Assembly (NCBI RefSeq): GCF_963378085.1
Contig: NZ_OY726395.1
Coordinates: forward strand, 2,480,001 to 2,544,000
Direction: 5' to 3'
Length of the DNA stretch: 64,000 nucleotides
Source: Mycolicibacterium sp. MU0050
GTDB taxonomy: Bacteria > Actinomycetota > Actinomycetes > Mycobacteriales > Mycobacteriaceae
Of this stretch, positions 26,304-34,120 are shown one piece after another. Position 1 is the first letter of the stretch. Each line of letters opens with the position of its first letter. Under the pieces are notes generated by a model. That model ran no database searches. It had not been told where the DNA came from and saw nothing but the letters and a program-made list of their open reading frames with translations. The position numbers and the translations under genes were made by a program.

Positions 26304-27056
26304 GTGCCCCCAGAGCAGCACCAGAAGGTCGTGTTCGTCACCGGCGCGGGATCGGGAATCGGTCGGGCCGCGGCCACCGCGTTCGCCCGCCGCGGCTACG
26401 CCGTGGCGCTCGCCGACGTCGACGAGGAGGCCGGCGCCAAGGTCGAAGCCGAGCTGAGCGCGATCGGCAGCGCCACCTTCGTGCCGTGCGACGTGACCGA
26501 CGACGCGGGAGTCGGCGAGGCGGTCGCCCGCACCGTCGCCACCTACGGGCGCCTCGACGCGGCGTTCAATTCCGCCGGCATCGACGGCGAGCACGGCAAT
26601 CTGACCGCCGACAGCACCATGGAGAACTGGAACCGGGTGCTGGCCGTGGACCTCACCGGGACGTTTTCGTGCCTGCGCCACCAGATTCCGGCCATTCTCG
26701 AGGGCGGTGGCGGGGCCATCGTCAACTGCGCCTCGGTGGCCGGGCTGCGCGCGGCCGCGACCGTGTCGGCCTACACCGCGGCCAAACACGGCGTCGTCGG
26801 GCTGACCAGGGTCGCCGCCCGCGAGTACGCCGGCCAGGGGCTGCGGATCAACGCGATCTGCCCGGGCACCGTCGACACCCCGATGTTCCGGGAGTCGATG
26901 TCGCCGGAGATCATCGAGAACCTGCTGGCCGCCGCGCCCATCGGGCGGCTGGCCGAGGCGAGCGAGATCGCCGACATCGCGGTCTGGCTCTGCGACGAAG
27001 CCCCCGGCTTCCTGACCGGGCAGGCCATTTCAGTCGACGGGGGTATGGGGGCATAA
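26304..27056 (+). CDS. Short-chain dehydrogenase/reductase (SDR)
   Basis: 250 residues from a GTG at 26304 with GAGGAA just upstream; a GTG at 26265 overlapping the previous stop would add 13 residues. Classical SDR: TGAGSGIGRAA, LADVDEE (Asp after beta-2, NAD-type), CDVTD, FNSAGIDG (NNAG variant N-S-A-G), catalytic Ser in NCASVAGLR, and YTAAK. It ends FLTGQAISVDGGMGA, as in 3-oxoacyl-ACP reductase-like SDRs. Seventh gene of the operon, 3-69 bp from the P450 that follows. Confidence 0.92.
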   Translation: MPPEQHQKVVFVTGAGSGIGRAAATAFARRGYAVALADVDEEAGAKVEAELSAIGSATFVPCDVTDDAGVGEAVARTVATYGRLDAAFNSAGIDGEHGNLTADSTMENWNRVLAVDLTGTFSCLRHQIPAILEGGGGAIVNCASVAGLRAAATVSAYTAAKHGVVGLTRVAAREYAGQGLRINAICPGTVDTPMFRESMSPEIIENLLAAAPIGRLAEASEIADIAVWLCDEAPGFLTGQAISVDGGMGA

Positions 27057-27125
27057 CGCATGAAGCACAACACAATTCCGGATGAGGCCGCCGATCGCGC
27101 CCGCCCCAGGGAAGGGAACAGCCCA

Positions 27126-28334
27126 GTGTCCACCGAGCAGTTGGCGCCCGCCAGCGACGTGTACTACGACCCCTACGACCTCGACATCAACCGAGATCCG
27201 TACCCGACGTTCAGCCGGCTCCGGGCGGAGGCGCCGCTGTATTACAACGAGCGCCACGACTTCTACGCGGTCAGCCGGCACGAGGACGTCTCGAAGGCGT
27301 TCGCCGACCGCGACACGTTCAAGTCGGGCCGCGGCAACATCCTCGAGCTGATCAAGTCGGGCATCGAGATGCCGCCCGGGCTCGTCATCTACGAGGACGC
27401 GCCGACCCACGCCATCCACCGCAAGCTGGTGTCGAAGATGTTCACGCCCAAGACGGTCGCCGGCCTGGAACCGAAGATCCGGGCGTTCTCGGCCGCGTGC
27501 CTGGACCCGCTGGTGGGCACCGACCGCTTCGACGTGATCACGGAGTTCGCGGCCCAGATGCCGATGCGGGTGATCGGCATGCTGCTCGGCATCCCCGAGC
27601 AGGATCAGGAATCGATCCGGGACCGCAGCGATGCGAATCTGCGGGTGGCGCCGGGCAAGAAGATGAAGTTCAAGGAGAACAACCTGGTACGCGGCGGGGT
27701 GTTCGCCGAGTATCTCGACTGGCGCGTCGACAACCCGTCCGACGACATCATGAGCGAGCTGCTGCACCTCGAATTCGTGGACGAGACCGGCACCCGACGA
27801 CGGCTGACGCGCGACGAGATCCTGGCCTATGTCCAGGTGGTCGCCGGAGCCGGCAACGAGACCACGACACGGCTGATCGGCTGGACCGCCAAGGTGCTCG
27901 CCGACCATCCCGACCAACGACGCGAACTCGTGGAGGATCCGACACTGATCCCCGGCGCCGTCGAGGAGATCCTGCGCTTCGAACCGCCGGCGCCGCACAT
28001 CGGCCGCTACGTGGCCCAGGACGCCGAATTCCATGGGCGCACCGTTCCCGAGGGCGCCGCGATCCTGCTGGTCGCAGGGGCGGCCAACCGTGACGAGCGG
28101 GTGTATGAGGACCCCGACCGTTTCGACATCCATCGCAAGGTTCCCTCGCTGCTCACCTTCGGGCTGGGCGCGCACTTCTGCCTGGGTGCGGCGCTGACCC
28201 GGCTCGAGGGCCGGATTGCGCTGGAGGAGTTGCTGATTCGATTTCCCGAGTGGGACGTCGATCTCCAGGGCGCGGAGATGTCACCAACCTCGACCGTCCG
28301 GGGATGGGACCGACTCCCCCTGGTCGTGGGCTGA
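27126..28334 (+). CDS. Cytochrome P450 (third of three)
   Basis: 402 residues from the GTG at 27126, 8 nt after AGGGAA. That start matches the paralogous P450 at 16024, whose YYDPY motif lies equally near its start; an ATG at 27060 would add 22 hydrophilic residues. Heme motif FGLGAHFCLGAALTRLEG with Cys352; I-helix GAGNETTTR (Asn where Ser, Asp or Glu is usual); K-helix EEILRFEPP. It is the last gene of the plus-strand run and is followed by a strong hairpin. Substrate unknown. Confidence 0.94.
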   Translation: MSTEQLAPASDVYYDPYDLDINRDPYPTFSRLRAEAPLYYNERHDFYAVSRHEDVSKAFADRDTFKSGRGNILELIKSGIEMPPGLVIYEDAPTHAIHRKLVSKMFTPKTVAGLEPKIRAFSAACLDPLVGTDRFDVITEFAAQMPMRVIGMLLGIPEQDQESIRDRSDANLRVAPGKKMKFKENNLVRGGVFAEYLDWRVDNPSDDIMSELLHLEFVDETGTRRRLTRDEILAYVQVVAGAGNETTTRLIGWTAKVLADHPDQRRELVEDPTLIPGAVEEILRFEPPAPHIGRYVAQDAEFHGRTVPEGAAILLVAGAANRDERVYEDPDRFDIHRKVPSLLTFGLGAHFCLGAALTRLEGRIALEELLIRFPEWDVDLQGAEMSPTSTVRGWDRLPLVVG

Positions 28335-28340
28335 TACGGA

Positions 28341-28372
28341 AATCGCCGGCACCGGAGGCGGTGCCGGCGATT
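28341..28372. terminator. Strong bidirectional hairpin terminator
   Basis: AATCGCCGGCACC (28341-28353) and GGTGCCGGCGATT (28360-28372) form a perfect 13-bp stem with a 6-nt loop. It lies in the 67-bp gap between the convergent third P450 and the NTF2-like gene, so it can end transcription from both directions. No long T-run, as is common in mycobacteria. Confidence 0.75.
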
Positions 28373-28401
28373 CCGAGGCCGGTTTCGGGACAGCCCCGAG
28401 T

Positions 28402-28758
28402 TCAGGACTCGGTGGGCGGGAAGAAATACTCGCGCCAGGCCGTGATCTTCTCACCGTCGACCTGGTAGGCACCCATCACCGGCCAACTCGTCTGTTCTCC
28501 CCCGACGATCCAATGGTCGGTACGTTCCATCAACACGACATTCCCGTCGACGGCGAGATGACGGATCTCCAAATCCACGCAGGTGCCGCGGGCGAAGAAG
28601 GCCTTCATGATCTTCTGAATCGCGTCGCGACCCGCAAGCTGTGGATAGGAAGGCCCAATGTCGAAGGTGGCGTCGTCGGCGAAGTGGCTCATCACCTCGT
28701 CGACGTCGTTGCGACCCCATGCGGCGATCTCGGCGCGCACAATTTCCTCAGCACTCAT
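28402..28758 (-). CDS. NTF2-like protein, limonene-1,2-epoxide hydrolase type
   Basis: 118 residues from the ATG at 28758 (AGGGGAATTG upstream). The cone fold is shown by AEIAAWGRNDVDEVMSHFADDATF, IQKIMKAFFARG and the strands MERTDHWIVGG and ITAWREYFF. Limonene-epoxide hydrolases use an Arg-Asp pair in ERxD and a further Asp near WRDYFD; here ERTD is present but the latter reads WREYFF. Activity as an epoxide hydrolase is therefore possible, not certain. An epoxide made by one of the neighbouring P450s would be a sensible substrate, but that is only positional inference. Confidence 0.75.
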   Translation of the reverse strand: MSAEEIVRAEIAAWGRNDVDEVMSHFADDATFDIGPSYPQLAGRDAIQKIMKAFFARGTCVDLEIRHLAVDGNVVLMERTDHWIVGGEQTSWPVMGAYQVDGEKITAWREYFFPPTES

Positions 28759-28791
28759 CAATTCCCCTTGGCGCAGTAGCGATTTCGAAGG

Positions 28792-28815
28792 TTACAGTAC
28801 CACGAGAACCTGTAA
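28792..28815. promoter_or_regulatory. TTACAG-N12-CTGTAA inverted repeat upstream of the NTF2-like gene
   Basis: TTACAG (28792-28797) and CTGTAA (28810-28815) are exact inverse copies 12 bp apart, 34 bp upstream of the NTF2-like start. The layout fits a dimeric regulator site overlapping the promoter. No regulator is adjacent. Observation only. Confidence 0.3.
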
Positions 28816-28908
28816 AGCCGATGGCCTTTCCGTGAGGAAACGCGGCGAAAACCGATGCGGCACATGCCGGTGCGAATCGAAGCCGCACCGTACCTCCGCC
28901 GGCCGTGA

Positions 28909-29394
28909 TCAGCGCCGGTTGAGCCACCAGATGTGCGAGGACAGCACGGTGGCGAACGCGCACCAGGCCGGGTAGGCCGCCAGCGGTGCCGCGCGCAGGC
29001 CGCGCGCCGTGACCGCCCGCCGGGTCAGGTCGGCGCTGCTGGCGGTGAGCGCGCCGGCGGTCAGGGCGGCCAAACCGGGCCGGCGCCGATTGAAGAACAC
29101 CCAGGACCAGCCCGCGTTGAGCACCAGATTGATCCCCAGGGCGGTGCGGTAGGCGCGCGCGGCGTCGTCGCCGCCGGCATTGGTGAGACCGTCGATGGTG
29201 TCGGTGGAGACCACCGCGATGTCGGTGTAGAGCAGCGGCCACACGATCGGGAAGACCTTCGGCGGCGGCTGGTAGCTGGGCTTGCGCAACCGTGCGTACC
29301 AAGGCGATTTCACGCTGCTGCTGGTGGCTGCGCTGCCGGCGATCGCCGTCGCTGCCACGGCCGCCGCCGTCGCGCCAAGGGTCTTGACTTTCAT
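28909..29394 (-). CDS. TspO/MBR-family tryptophan-rich membrane protein
   Basis: 161 residues from the ATG at 29394 (AGGAG about 10 nt upstream). Family motifs are clear: SPWYARLRKPSYQPPPKVFPIVWPLLYTDIAV (first loop and TM2), then LNLVLNAGWSWVFFNRRRPGLA as L-N-x-x-W-S-x-x-F-F-x-x-R-R-P. The usual five membrane helices can be placed, with the first at about 8-25. Bacterial TspO proteins bind tetrapyrroles and take part in stress or redox signalling. Here the M at the end of the PPxxVFxxVWxxLYxxM signature is altered. Divergent from the baeRF-like gene by 221 bp. Confidence 0.85.
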   Translation of the reverse strand: MKVKTLGATAAAVAATAIAGSAATSSSVKSPWYARLRKPSYQPPPKVFPIVWPLLYTDIAVVSTDTIDGLTNAGGDDAARAYRTALGINLVLNAGWSWVFFNRRRPGLAALTAGALTASSADLTRRAVTARGLRAAPLAAYPAWCAFATVLSSHIWWLNRR

Positions 29395-29615
29395 CGCTTG
29401 CTGCTCCTGTCGGTTGCCGGCGCCTGCCGGTGAGACGCTCCTCTGGTACTCATTCGGAGCTACCCGGCCGCCGGATGGTTCACACCCGCAACTTTCATGC
29501 TCGGGCCCGTGTCGCCGCACGTGGACCGCTCCCCGTGTCGGGCGACTCCCGGCCCCGCGCGGGCAAAAGTGCCTATGGTGGGAATGGAGACAGGAAACCT
29601 GCAGAAGGAGTGACT

Positions 29616-30740
29616 GTGCTTCGATACCAACTGCCCAGCGTCGCCGATCTGATCGAACTCGGCCGCCCCCACCGGAACGCCATCACGGTCTACGTGCAGA
29701 CCGCGCCCGGCCCCGACCATCGTGAGAACGCCCTGCTGTCGGCGAAGAGCGCGGTGGACCGCGCGCTGCGTACCGTCCGGGAATCCGGGGCCAAGCATGC
29801 GGTGGAGAACCAGCTCCGCCAGCGGTGGGAGGAGATCGCCGACTCCGAACTCTGGCGCAGTTTGTCCAGGTCACTCGCGATTTTCATCGCCGACGACCAA
29901 CATCAGGTGTACGTGCTGCCCAACGGGCTGGAGACCCAGTTGCAGGTCGGTCAGTACTTCGACATCGGGCAGTTGGTCCGGGCGGTCACGACACCGCAGG
30001 AGGCGTATGCGCTGACCCTGTCCGCGGACGGCTGGAACCTGTGGCACGCCACCGCCGCCAGTCGCGCCGAGGAGATGCCGCTGACCGAGGAGTACGCCGC
30101 CGACGCCGCCGAGGCCACCAATCGCACCACGATCCGCGGGCGCGGGCAGGTGGGGCGGCTGGTCGGCGACGAAGGTAAGAAGACCCTGCTGCAGACCTAC
30201 GCCAAACGCGTGGCGGATGCGGTCGAATCCGAGCTGAGCCAAGCCGATCCGGATCGCAAACTGCCGCTGTACCTGTTCGCCACCGACCCGTTGCTCGACT
30301 TCTACCGCAACGTCGACGGCAAACACCGCCTGGTCGCGGTGCCGGGTGCCCCCGACGACCTGCGGCCCGACCAGATCGACGCGGCCATCCGCGAATCGTT
30401 GCCCACCCTGAACACCGCGCGGGTCAACACTCGCCTCGGCGACATCGCGGACACCGTGAGCCGGGGGCTGGTGGCCACCGATATCGGTGACATCGCCCGG
30501 GCCGCGGTGGCCGGCGCGGTCTCAACCCTGTTGTACGACTTCACCGTTGACGTACTCGGCATTCTCGACGACGCGACCGGCGAGGTGAACTACACCCCCG
30601 ACGGCTACGACCTGCTGTCGCGCATCGCCGTGACCGTGTTGGACAAGGGCGGCGAGGTGATCGCCGTCCGTAGCCAGGAAGTCAGCGCGCCCATCTGGAA
30701 CGGGACCGCCGTCGCGGAGTTGCGCTTCGCGCTGAGTTGA
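29616..30740 (+). CDS. baeRF-like (bacterial eRF1-related) protein
   Basis: 374 residues from the GTG at 29616, 5 nt after AAGGAG; the frame is open to 29430 but the upstream part is Arg/Pro-rich. The N-terminus LRYQLPSVADLIELG, NAITVYVQTAPGP and the block SLAIFIADDQHQVYVLPNGLETQLQVGQYFDIGQLVRAVT resemble bacterial archaeo-eukaryotic release-factor-like (baeRF family 10/11) proteins. The C-terminal third (VAVTVLDKGGEVIAVR) resembles the L7Ae-like end of eRF1. These proteins are proposed to act on stalled ribosomes or stressed translation. I see no GGQ tripeptide. Context (TspO) hints at stress response only. Confidence 0.58.
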   Translation: MLRYQLPSVADLIELGRPHRNAITVYVQTAPGPDHRENALLSAKSAVDRALRTVRESGAKHAVENQLRQRWEEIADSELWRSLSRSLAIFIADDQHQVYVLPNGLETQLQVGQYFDIGQLVRAVTTPQEAYALTLSADGWNLWHATAASRAEEMPLTEEYAADAAEATNRTTIRGRGQVGRLVGDEGKKTLLQTYAKRVADAVESELSQADPDRKLPLYLFATDPLLDFYRNVDGKHRLVAVPGAPDDLRPDQIDAAIRESLPTLNTARVNTRLGDIADTVSRGLVATDIGDIARAAVAGAVSTLLYDFTVDVLGILDDATGEVNYTPDGYDLLSRIAVTVLDKGGEVIAVRSQEVSAPIWNGTAVAELRFALS

Positions 30741-30753
30741 CGGGTCCGTCGGC

Positions 30754-31746
30754 TCAACGCACCTGACGGCGCGCGACGTAGAACTCGGCGGCGCGTCGAA
30801 TGGACTCCTCGGTGGGCCTGGGCGTCCACCCCAGCTCCCGGGTGGCCTTGCTGTGGTCGGCCGGTGAGGTCATCCGGAGAAGTCGCACGCTGGTGCTGGT
30901 GATCAGGACCTCGCGGCCGGTCAGTGCCCCGATGGTCTCCACGATCCGCCCCACGGCGGCCACGACCGCGACCGGGATACCGAACCGGGGCGGTTTGGCC
31001 CCGACGGCCTCGGCCGCGACGGTGACCATTTCGCGCTGGGTCATGAAGCGGTCGGAAACGATGTACCGCTCCCCCACCCGGCCGCGCTCGGCGGCCAGCA
31101 GCATCGCTTGGGCCGCGTCGTCGATGCCGACCACCTCGGCACCGACGCCGCGGACATAGCACGGCAGCCTGCCCAGTGCGGCCAGCTGCACGAAAATGCC
31201 TTGCCGGGGCTGCCAATCCGGCGGTCCGTAGGGGTTCGACACGTTCAGCACGACCGCCGGCAACCCGCGCTCGCGCGCATAGGACAGCACGAGTTGTTCT
31301 GCCTGCCGCCGTGATTCGATGTAGGAGCCGGCACGGTCCGCCCAATTGAACGGGGTGTCCTCATCGACCGTCTCGCCGTTGGTGTCCACCGCGATGGTGC
31401 CGATGGTGCTGAGGAACACAAAGCGCTTGAGGCCGGTCCCGACGGCGATGTCCAACACCTGCCGCAGGCCCTCGACGTTGGTGCGGAACAACGGGGCCGG
31501 ATCGCGCAGTTCGGCGCGCACGTCGACCACGCAGTAGTAGACGACGTCACGATCGGCCATCGCCGCGGCCACCGCCTCGGCATCGAAGATGTCGCCGTAG
31601 CAACGCTGGACGTCCAGGCCGTCGATTCCCTTGGTGGAGCTTGTCTTCCGCAGTAGCACGCGGACGTCGTCGCCGCGCGCCGCGAGGTGTCGTGTGACGC
31701 ATGCGCCGACGTTGCCGCTTGCCCCCATGACCAGCGCTCTGCTCAT
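30754..31746 (-). CDS. NAD(P)-dependent epimerase/dehydratase (extended SDR)
   Basis: 330 residues from the ATG at 31746. Rossmann loop GASGNVGACV near the N-terminus, then DI for beta-3, FLSTIGTIAV around the catalytic Ser/Thr, and YIESRRQAE where the usual catalytic YxxxK reads Y-x-x-x-R, so the canonical Lys is replaced. NPYGPPDW matches the substrate-binding NPYGP segment. The C-terminal WTPRPTEESIRRAAEFY is typical of the family (hopanoid or 3-beta-HSD-like). It could be a reductase on a lipid precursor. Convergent with the baeRF-like gene, 13 bp apart. Confidence 0.82.
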   Translation of the reverse strand: MSRALVMGASGNVGACVTRHLAARGDDVRVLLRKTSSTKGIDGLDVQRCYGDIFDAEAVAAAMADRDVVYYCVVDVRAELRDPAPLFRTNVEGLRQVLDIAVGTGLKRFVFLSTIGTIAVDTNGETVDEDTPFNWADRAGSYIESRRQAEQLVLSYARERGLPAVVLNVSNPYGPPDWQPRQGIFVQLAALGRLPCYVRGVGAEVVGIDDAAQAMLLAAERGRVGERYIVSDRFMTQREMVTVAAEAVGAKPPRFGIPVAVVAAVGRIVETIGALTGREVLITSTSVRLLRMTSPADHSKATRELGWTPRPTEESIRRAAEFYVARRQVR

Positions 31747-31868
31747 GTGTCGTCGGCCCCTGTCCGTCGGTCCAGCCCAGATCGCACAGCGTACCGTAAG
31801 CAATACAGTAGCGAGACCGGTTCGCACCCCGGTGCGGCGATCGTTCGTCGCGATGTCAAACTGGGTGA

Positions 31869-32354
31869 ATGGCCGACCGTGACCGCGACGAGCTGGGGAA
31901 GGCGCGCAACCTGCGGCCCCGCGACGCGCTGGGCCGCCCGTTGCCCTATGGCGCCGAAGGCGTCGCCCGGATACCCGAGGATCTGACCCTGGCACCCGAG
32001 GAGACGCTGACCTACGCCCAGGAGCTTCTGGACGACGCTCTGGCGTTCAATGCGCACGAGGTGCTCGAGGCCGCTTGGAAGAACGCGCCGGCCGCCGAAC
32101 GCCGGATGTGGCAGGCGTTGGCGCAACTGGCGGTGGGAATCACCCATATCCAGCGGGGGAACCGCACCGGCGCGACGGCCATCCTGCGGCGCGCGGCCGC
32201 CGGGCTCGGCGAGGCCGATTCCCCCGACACCCACGGCGTGGACATCGACGGACTCGTCCGGCACGCGCTGGGGCTGGCCGAGGATCTGCTGCACGACAAC
32301 GAGATTGCCGAAGAACGGCTGCGTCCCGTCTTGCGCCGGGACGCGACGCGGTGA
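31869..32354 (+). CDS. DUF309 protein
   Basis: 161 residues. The DUF309 core is visible as DDALAFNAHEVLEAAWKNAP, with the conserved H-E-x-x-E-x-x-W, followed by MWQALAQLAVGITHIQRGN and a third helix GLGEADSPDTHGVDIDGL. It is an all-helical domain, suspected of metal binding through the His-Glu motif, of unknown function. It is divergent from the epimerase (122 bp) and 61 bp ahead of an MFS carrier. Confidence 0.8.
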   Translation: MADRDRDELGKARNLRPRDALGRPLPYGAEGVARIPEDLTLAPEETLTYAQELLDDALAFNAHEVLEAAWKNAPAAERRMWQALAQLAVGITHIQRGNRTGATAILRRAAAGLGEADSPDTHGVDIDGLVRHALGLAEDLLHDNEIAEERLRPVLRRDATR

Positions 32355-32415
32355 GCCGACGGCGCGGCGATCGTTGCGGGCAACCCCATGGGTGTGATCG
32401 AAAGGTGAAGACTCG

Positions 32416-33669
32416 ATGAGCTACCTGGGCGAGTTGCGGACGAACTGGCAGCCACTGGCGGCGGCGACGGCCGGGCTCAGCGCGGGGCTTAGCCTGACCG
32501 CGTACACGAATGCGGTGATGGCGCCCCAGTTCCTCGCGGAGTTCGGTTGGAGCCGTTCGCAGTTCGCCCTGACCGGGGTCATCGCCCTGCTGACGTTCGT
32601 GTTCCTGCCGGTGTACGGCCGGCTCACCGACCTGTTCGGGGTGCGCCGGATCGCCATCGCCGGGGTGATCGGGCTGCCGGCCGGCTGGGCCGCCTACGCG
32701 CTGATGTCCGGGCCCATCTGGCAGTACTTCGCCATCACGATCGCGATGATCGGACTGGGCGTCGCCACCACGCCGGCCATCTACAGCCGTGTGGTCGCAA
32801 CGTGTTTCGACAAGATGCGCGGTCTGGCGCTGGCGATCGCCATCTCTGGGCCGCCGCTGCTCGGCGCCGTGGGCGCTCCGGCCGTCGACGCGATCAACCG
32901 TACCCACGGCTGGCGCGCGGGGTGTCTGGTCATCGCCGCCGCGATCGCCGTCATCGGTGCCCTGGCGCTGCTACTGCTGCCCGCCGAGGATCCGGATGTG
33001 CGGCGCGATCGCCGCAGCGTCAAAGCCGGCCAGGACTACCGGTTGATCGCGCGCAGCCCGGTCTTCTGGATCCTGCTGGGCGGTGTATTGCTGTGCAACC
33101 TGTACCACACGATCACCACCACCCAGCTCGGCGTCGTGCTGGGTGATTCGGTGGGGTCCGGCGAGGCCGTGGCCGTGTTGGTGTCGGTGTTCGCCGGCGC
33201 CGTGATCGTCGGCCGGTTCGTCTGCGGCATCGCCCTCGACCGGCTGCCCCCACACCTGGTCGCGGCCGTGGCGATGGCCCTGCCCGGCGTCGGCTGCCTG
33301 ATCATTGCGACCTCCTGGGACACCTTCACCGCGCTCGTGGTGGCGGTGTGCTGTCTGGGCGCGGCCTGGGGCGCCGAGGGGGACGTCATCGCCTACCTGG
33401 TGGCCCGACGATTCTCGTTGCAGATCTACAGCACGGTACTGAGCATCCTGTCGGCCGCCATCGGGGTCTCGTCGGCGCTGGGCGCGCTGATCCTGAGCCG
33501 CACCCTGCAGAGCAGTCCGAGCTTCAACGGCTTCCTCATCCTCGCCGGCATCGCCGCCTTCGTCGGCGGCGCGCTGTTCCTCCTGCTGGGCCGTGGCCGG
33601 CGCGTGGTTCCAGAAACCGACGACGCCGCAGCCGATGTAGCGGTCGAGTCCGCGGAGCCCACCGGCTAG
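32416..33669 (+). CDS. MFS transporter, monocarboxylate/oxalate-formate type
   Basis: 417 residues with twelve hydrophobic segments in two sets of six. The loop after TM2 reads YGRLTDLFGVRRI (the MFS G-x-L-x-D-R-x-G-x-R pattern with a changed Arg) and its repeat GIALDRLPPHLV follows TM8. FGWSRSQFAL after TM1 is typical of the oxalate:formate antiporter/monocarboxylate branch (W-s-r-s). The start ATG follows AAAGGTG. Substrate not deducible; perhaps a carboxylate. The preceding DUF309 gene may be co-transcribed. Confidence 0.85.
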   Translation: MSYLGELRTNWQPLAAATAGLSAGLSLTAYTNAVMAPQFLAEFGWSRSQFALTGVIALLTFVFLPVYGRLTDLFGVRRIAIAGVIGLPAGWAAYALMSGPIWQYFAITIAMIGLGVATTPAIYSRVVATCFDKMRGLALAIAISGPPLLGAVGAPAVDAINRTHGWRAGCLVIAAAIAVIGALALLLLPAEDPDVRRDRRSVKAGQDYRLIARSPVFWILLGGVLLCNLYHTITTTQLGVVLGDSVGSGEAVAVLVSVFAGAVIVGRFVCGIALDRLPPHLVAAVAMALPGVGCLIIATSWDTFTALVVAVCCLGAAWGAEGDVIAYLVARRFSLQIYSTVLSILSAAIGVSSALGALILSRTLQSSPSFNGFLILAGIAAFVGGALFLLLGRGRRVVPETDDAAADVAVESAEPTG

Positions 33670-33680
33670 CTATGGGCGCC

Positions 33681-34010
33681 TCAGCCCGGCGCCTGCGTGC
33701 ACATGGTCGCGCGCGCCGCGTTGAGCACCCCGCCGGCCTGCTCGGGGGTGGCCCCGTTCGGCCCCGCCGTGGCGGCGATGGCGTCCGCGGCCGAACTGCC
33801 GGTGTAGAGCAGGCGGCACATTTGCTTGCCCATCAGTAGCAGCTGGTCGTCGCCGGCCGGGAAACTGGCGCGGGCGGAGTCGAGGAAGCGGATCTCGACG
33901 TCGGTCAGCGGGGTGGGCCACGCCGCGGCCGGCAGGGTCACGCCGCCCAGCGACGCACCCACGGTCAGCGCGGCGATCCCGGCCCGGAATGCGATTTTTG
34001 GTGTGCGCAC
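33681..34010 (-). CDS. Secreted DUF732-type protein
   Basis: 109 residues from a GTG at 34010 with GGGGAGGAG 7 nt upstream. A signal peptide (about 1-30, ending PAAAWP) is followed by LTDVEIRFLDSARASFP and a two-Cys pattern (KQMCRLL and ATMCTQ), which is the small helical, disulfide-bonded DUF732 domain frequent in mycobacteria; some related proteins bind heme. Frames extending further upstream are not coding. Convergent with the MFS gene, 11 bp between the stops. Confidence 0.75.
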   Translation of the reverse strand: MRTPKIAFRAGIAALTVGASLGGVTLPAAAWPTPLTDVEIRFLDSARASFPAGDDQLLLMGKQMCRLLYTGSSAADAIAATAGPNGATPEQAGGVLNAARATMCTQAPG

Positions 34011-34120
34011 GATGGCTCCTCCCCGGCGCCGTCCCCGCGGACGGTGCGATGGTTGCTGCAGTCCTCCCACGGTAAGGCGGCACAGACGGGGTCTGGCGCA
34101 CCAATTTCTGGATGGGCTCG

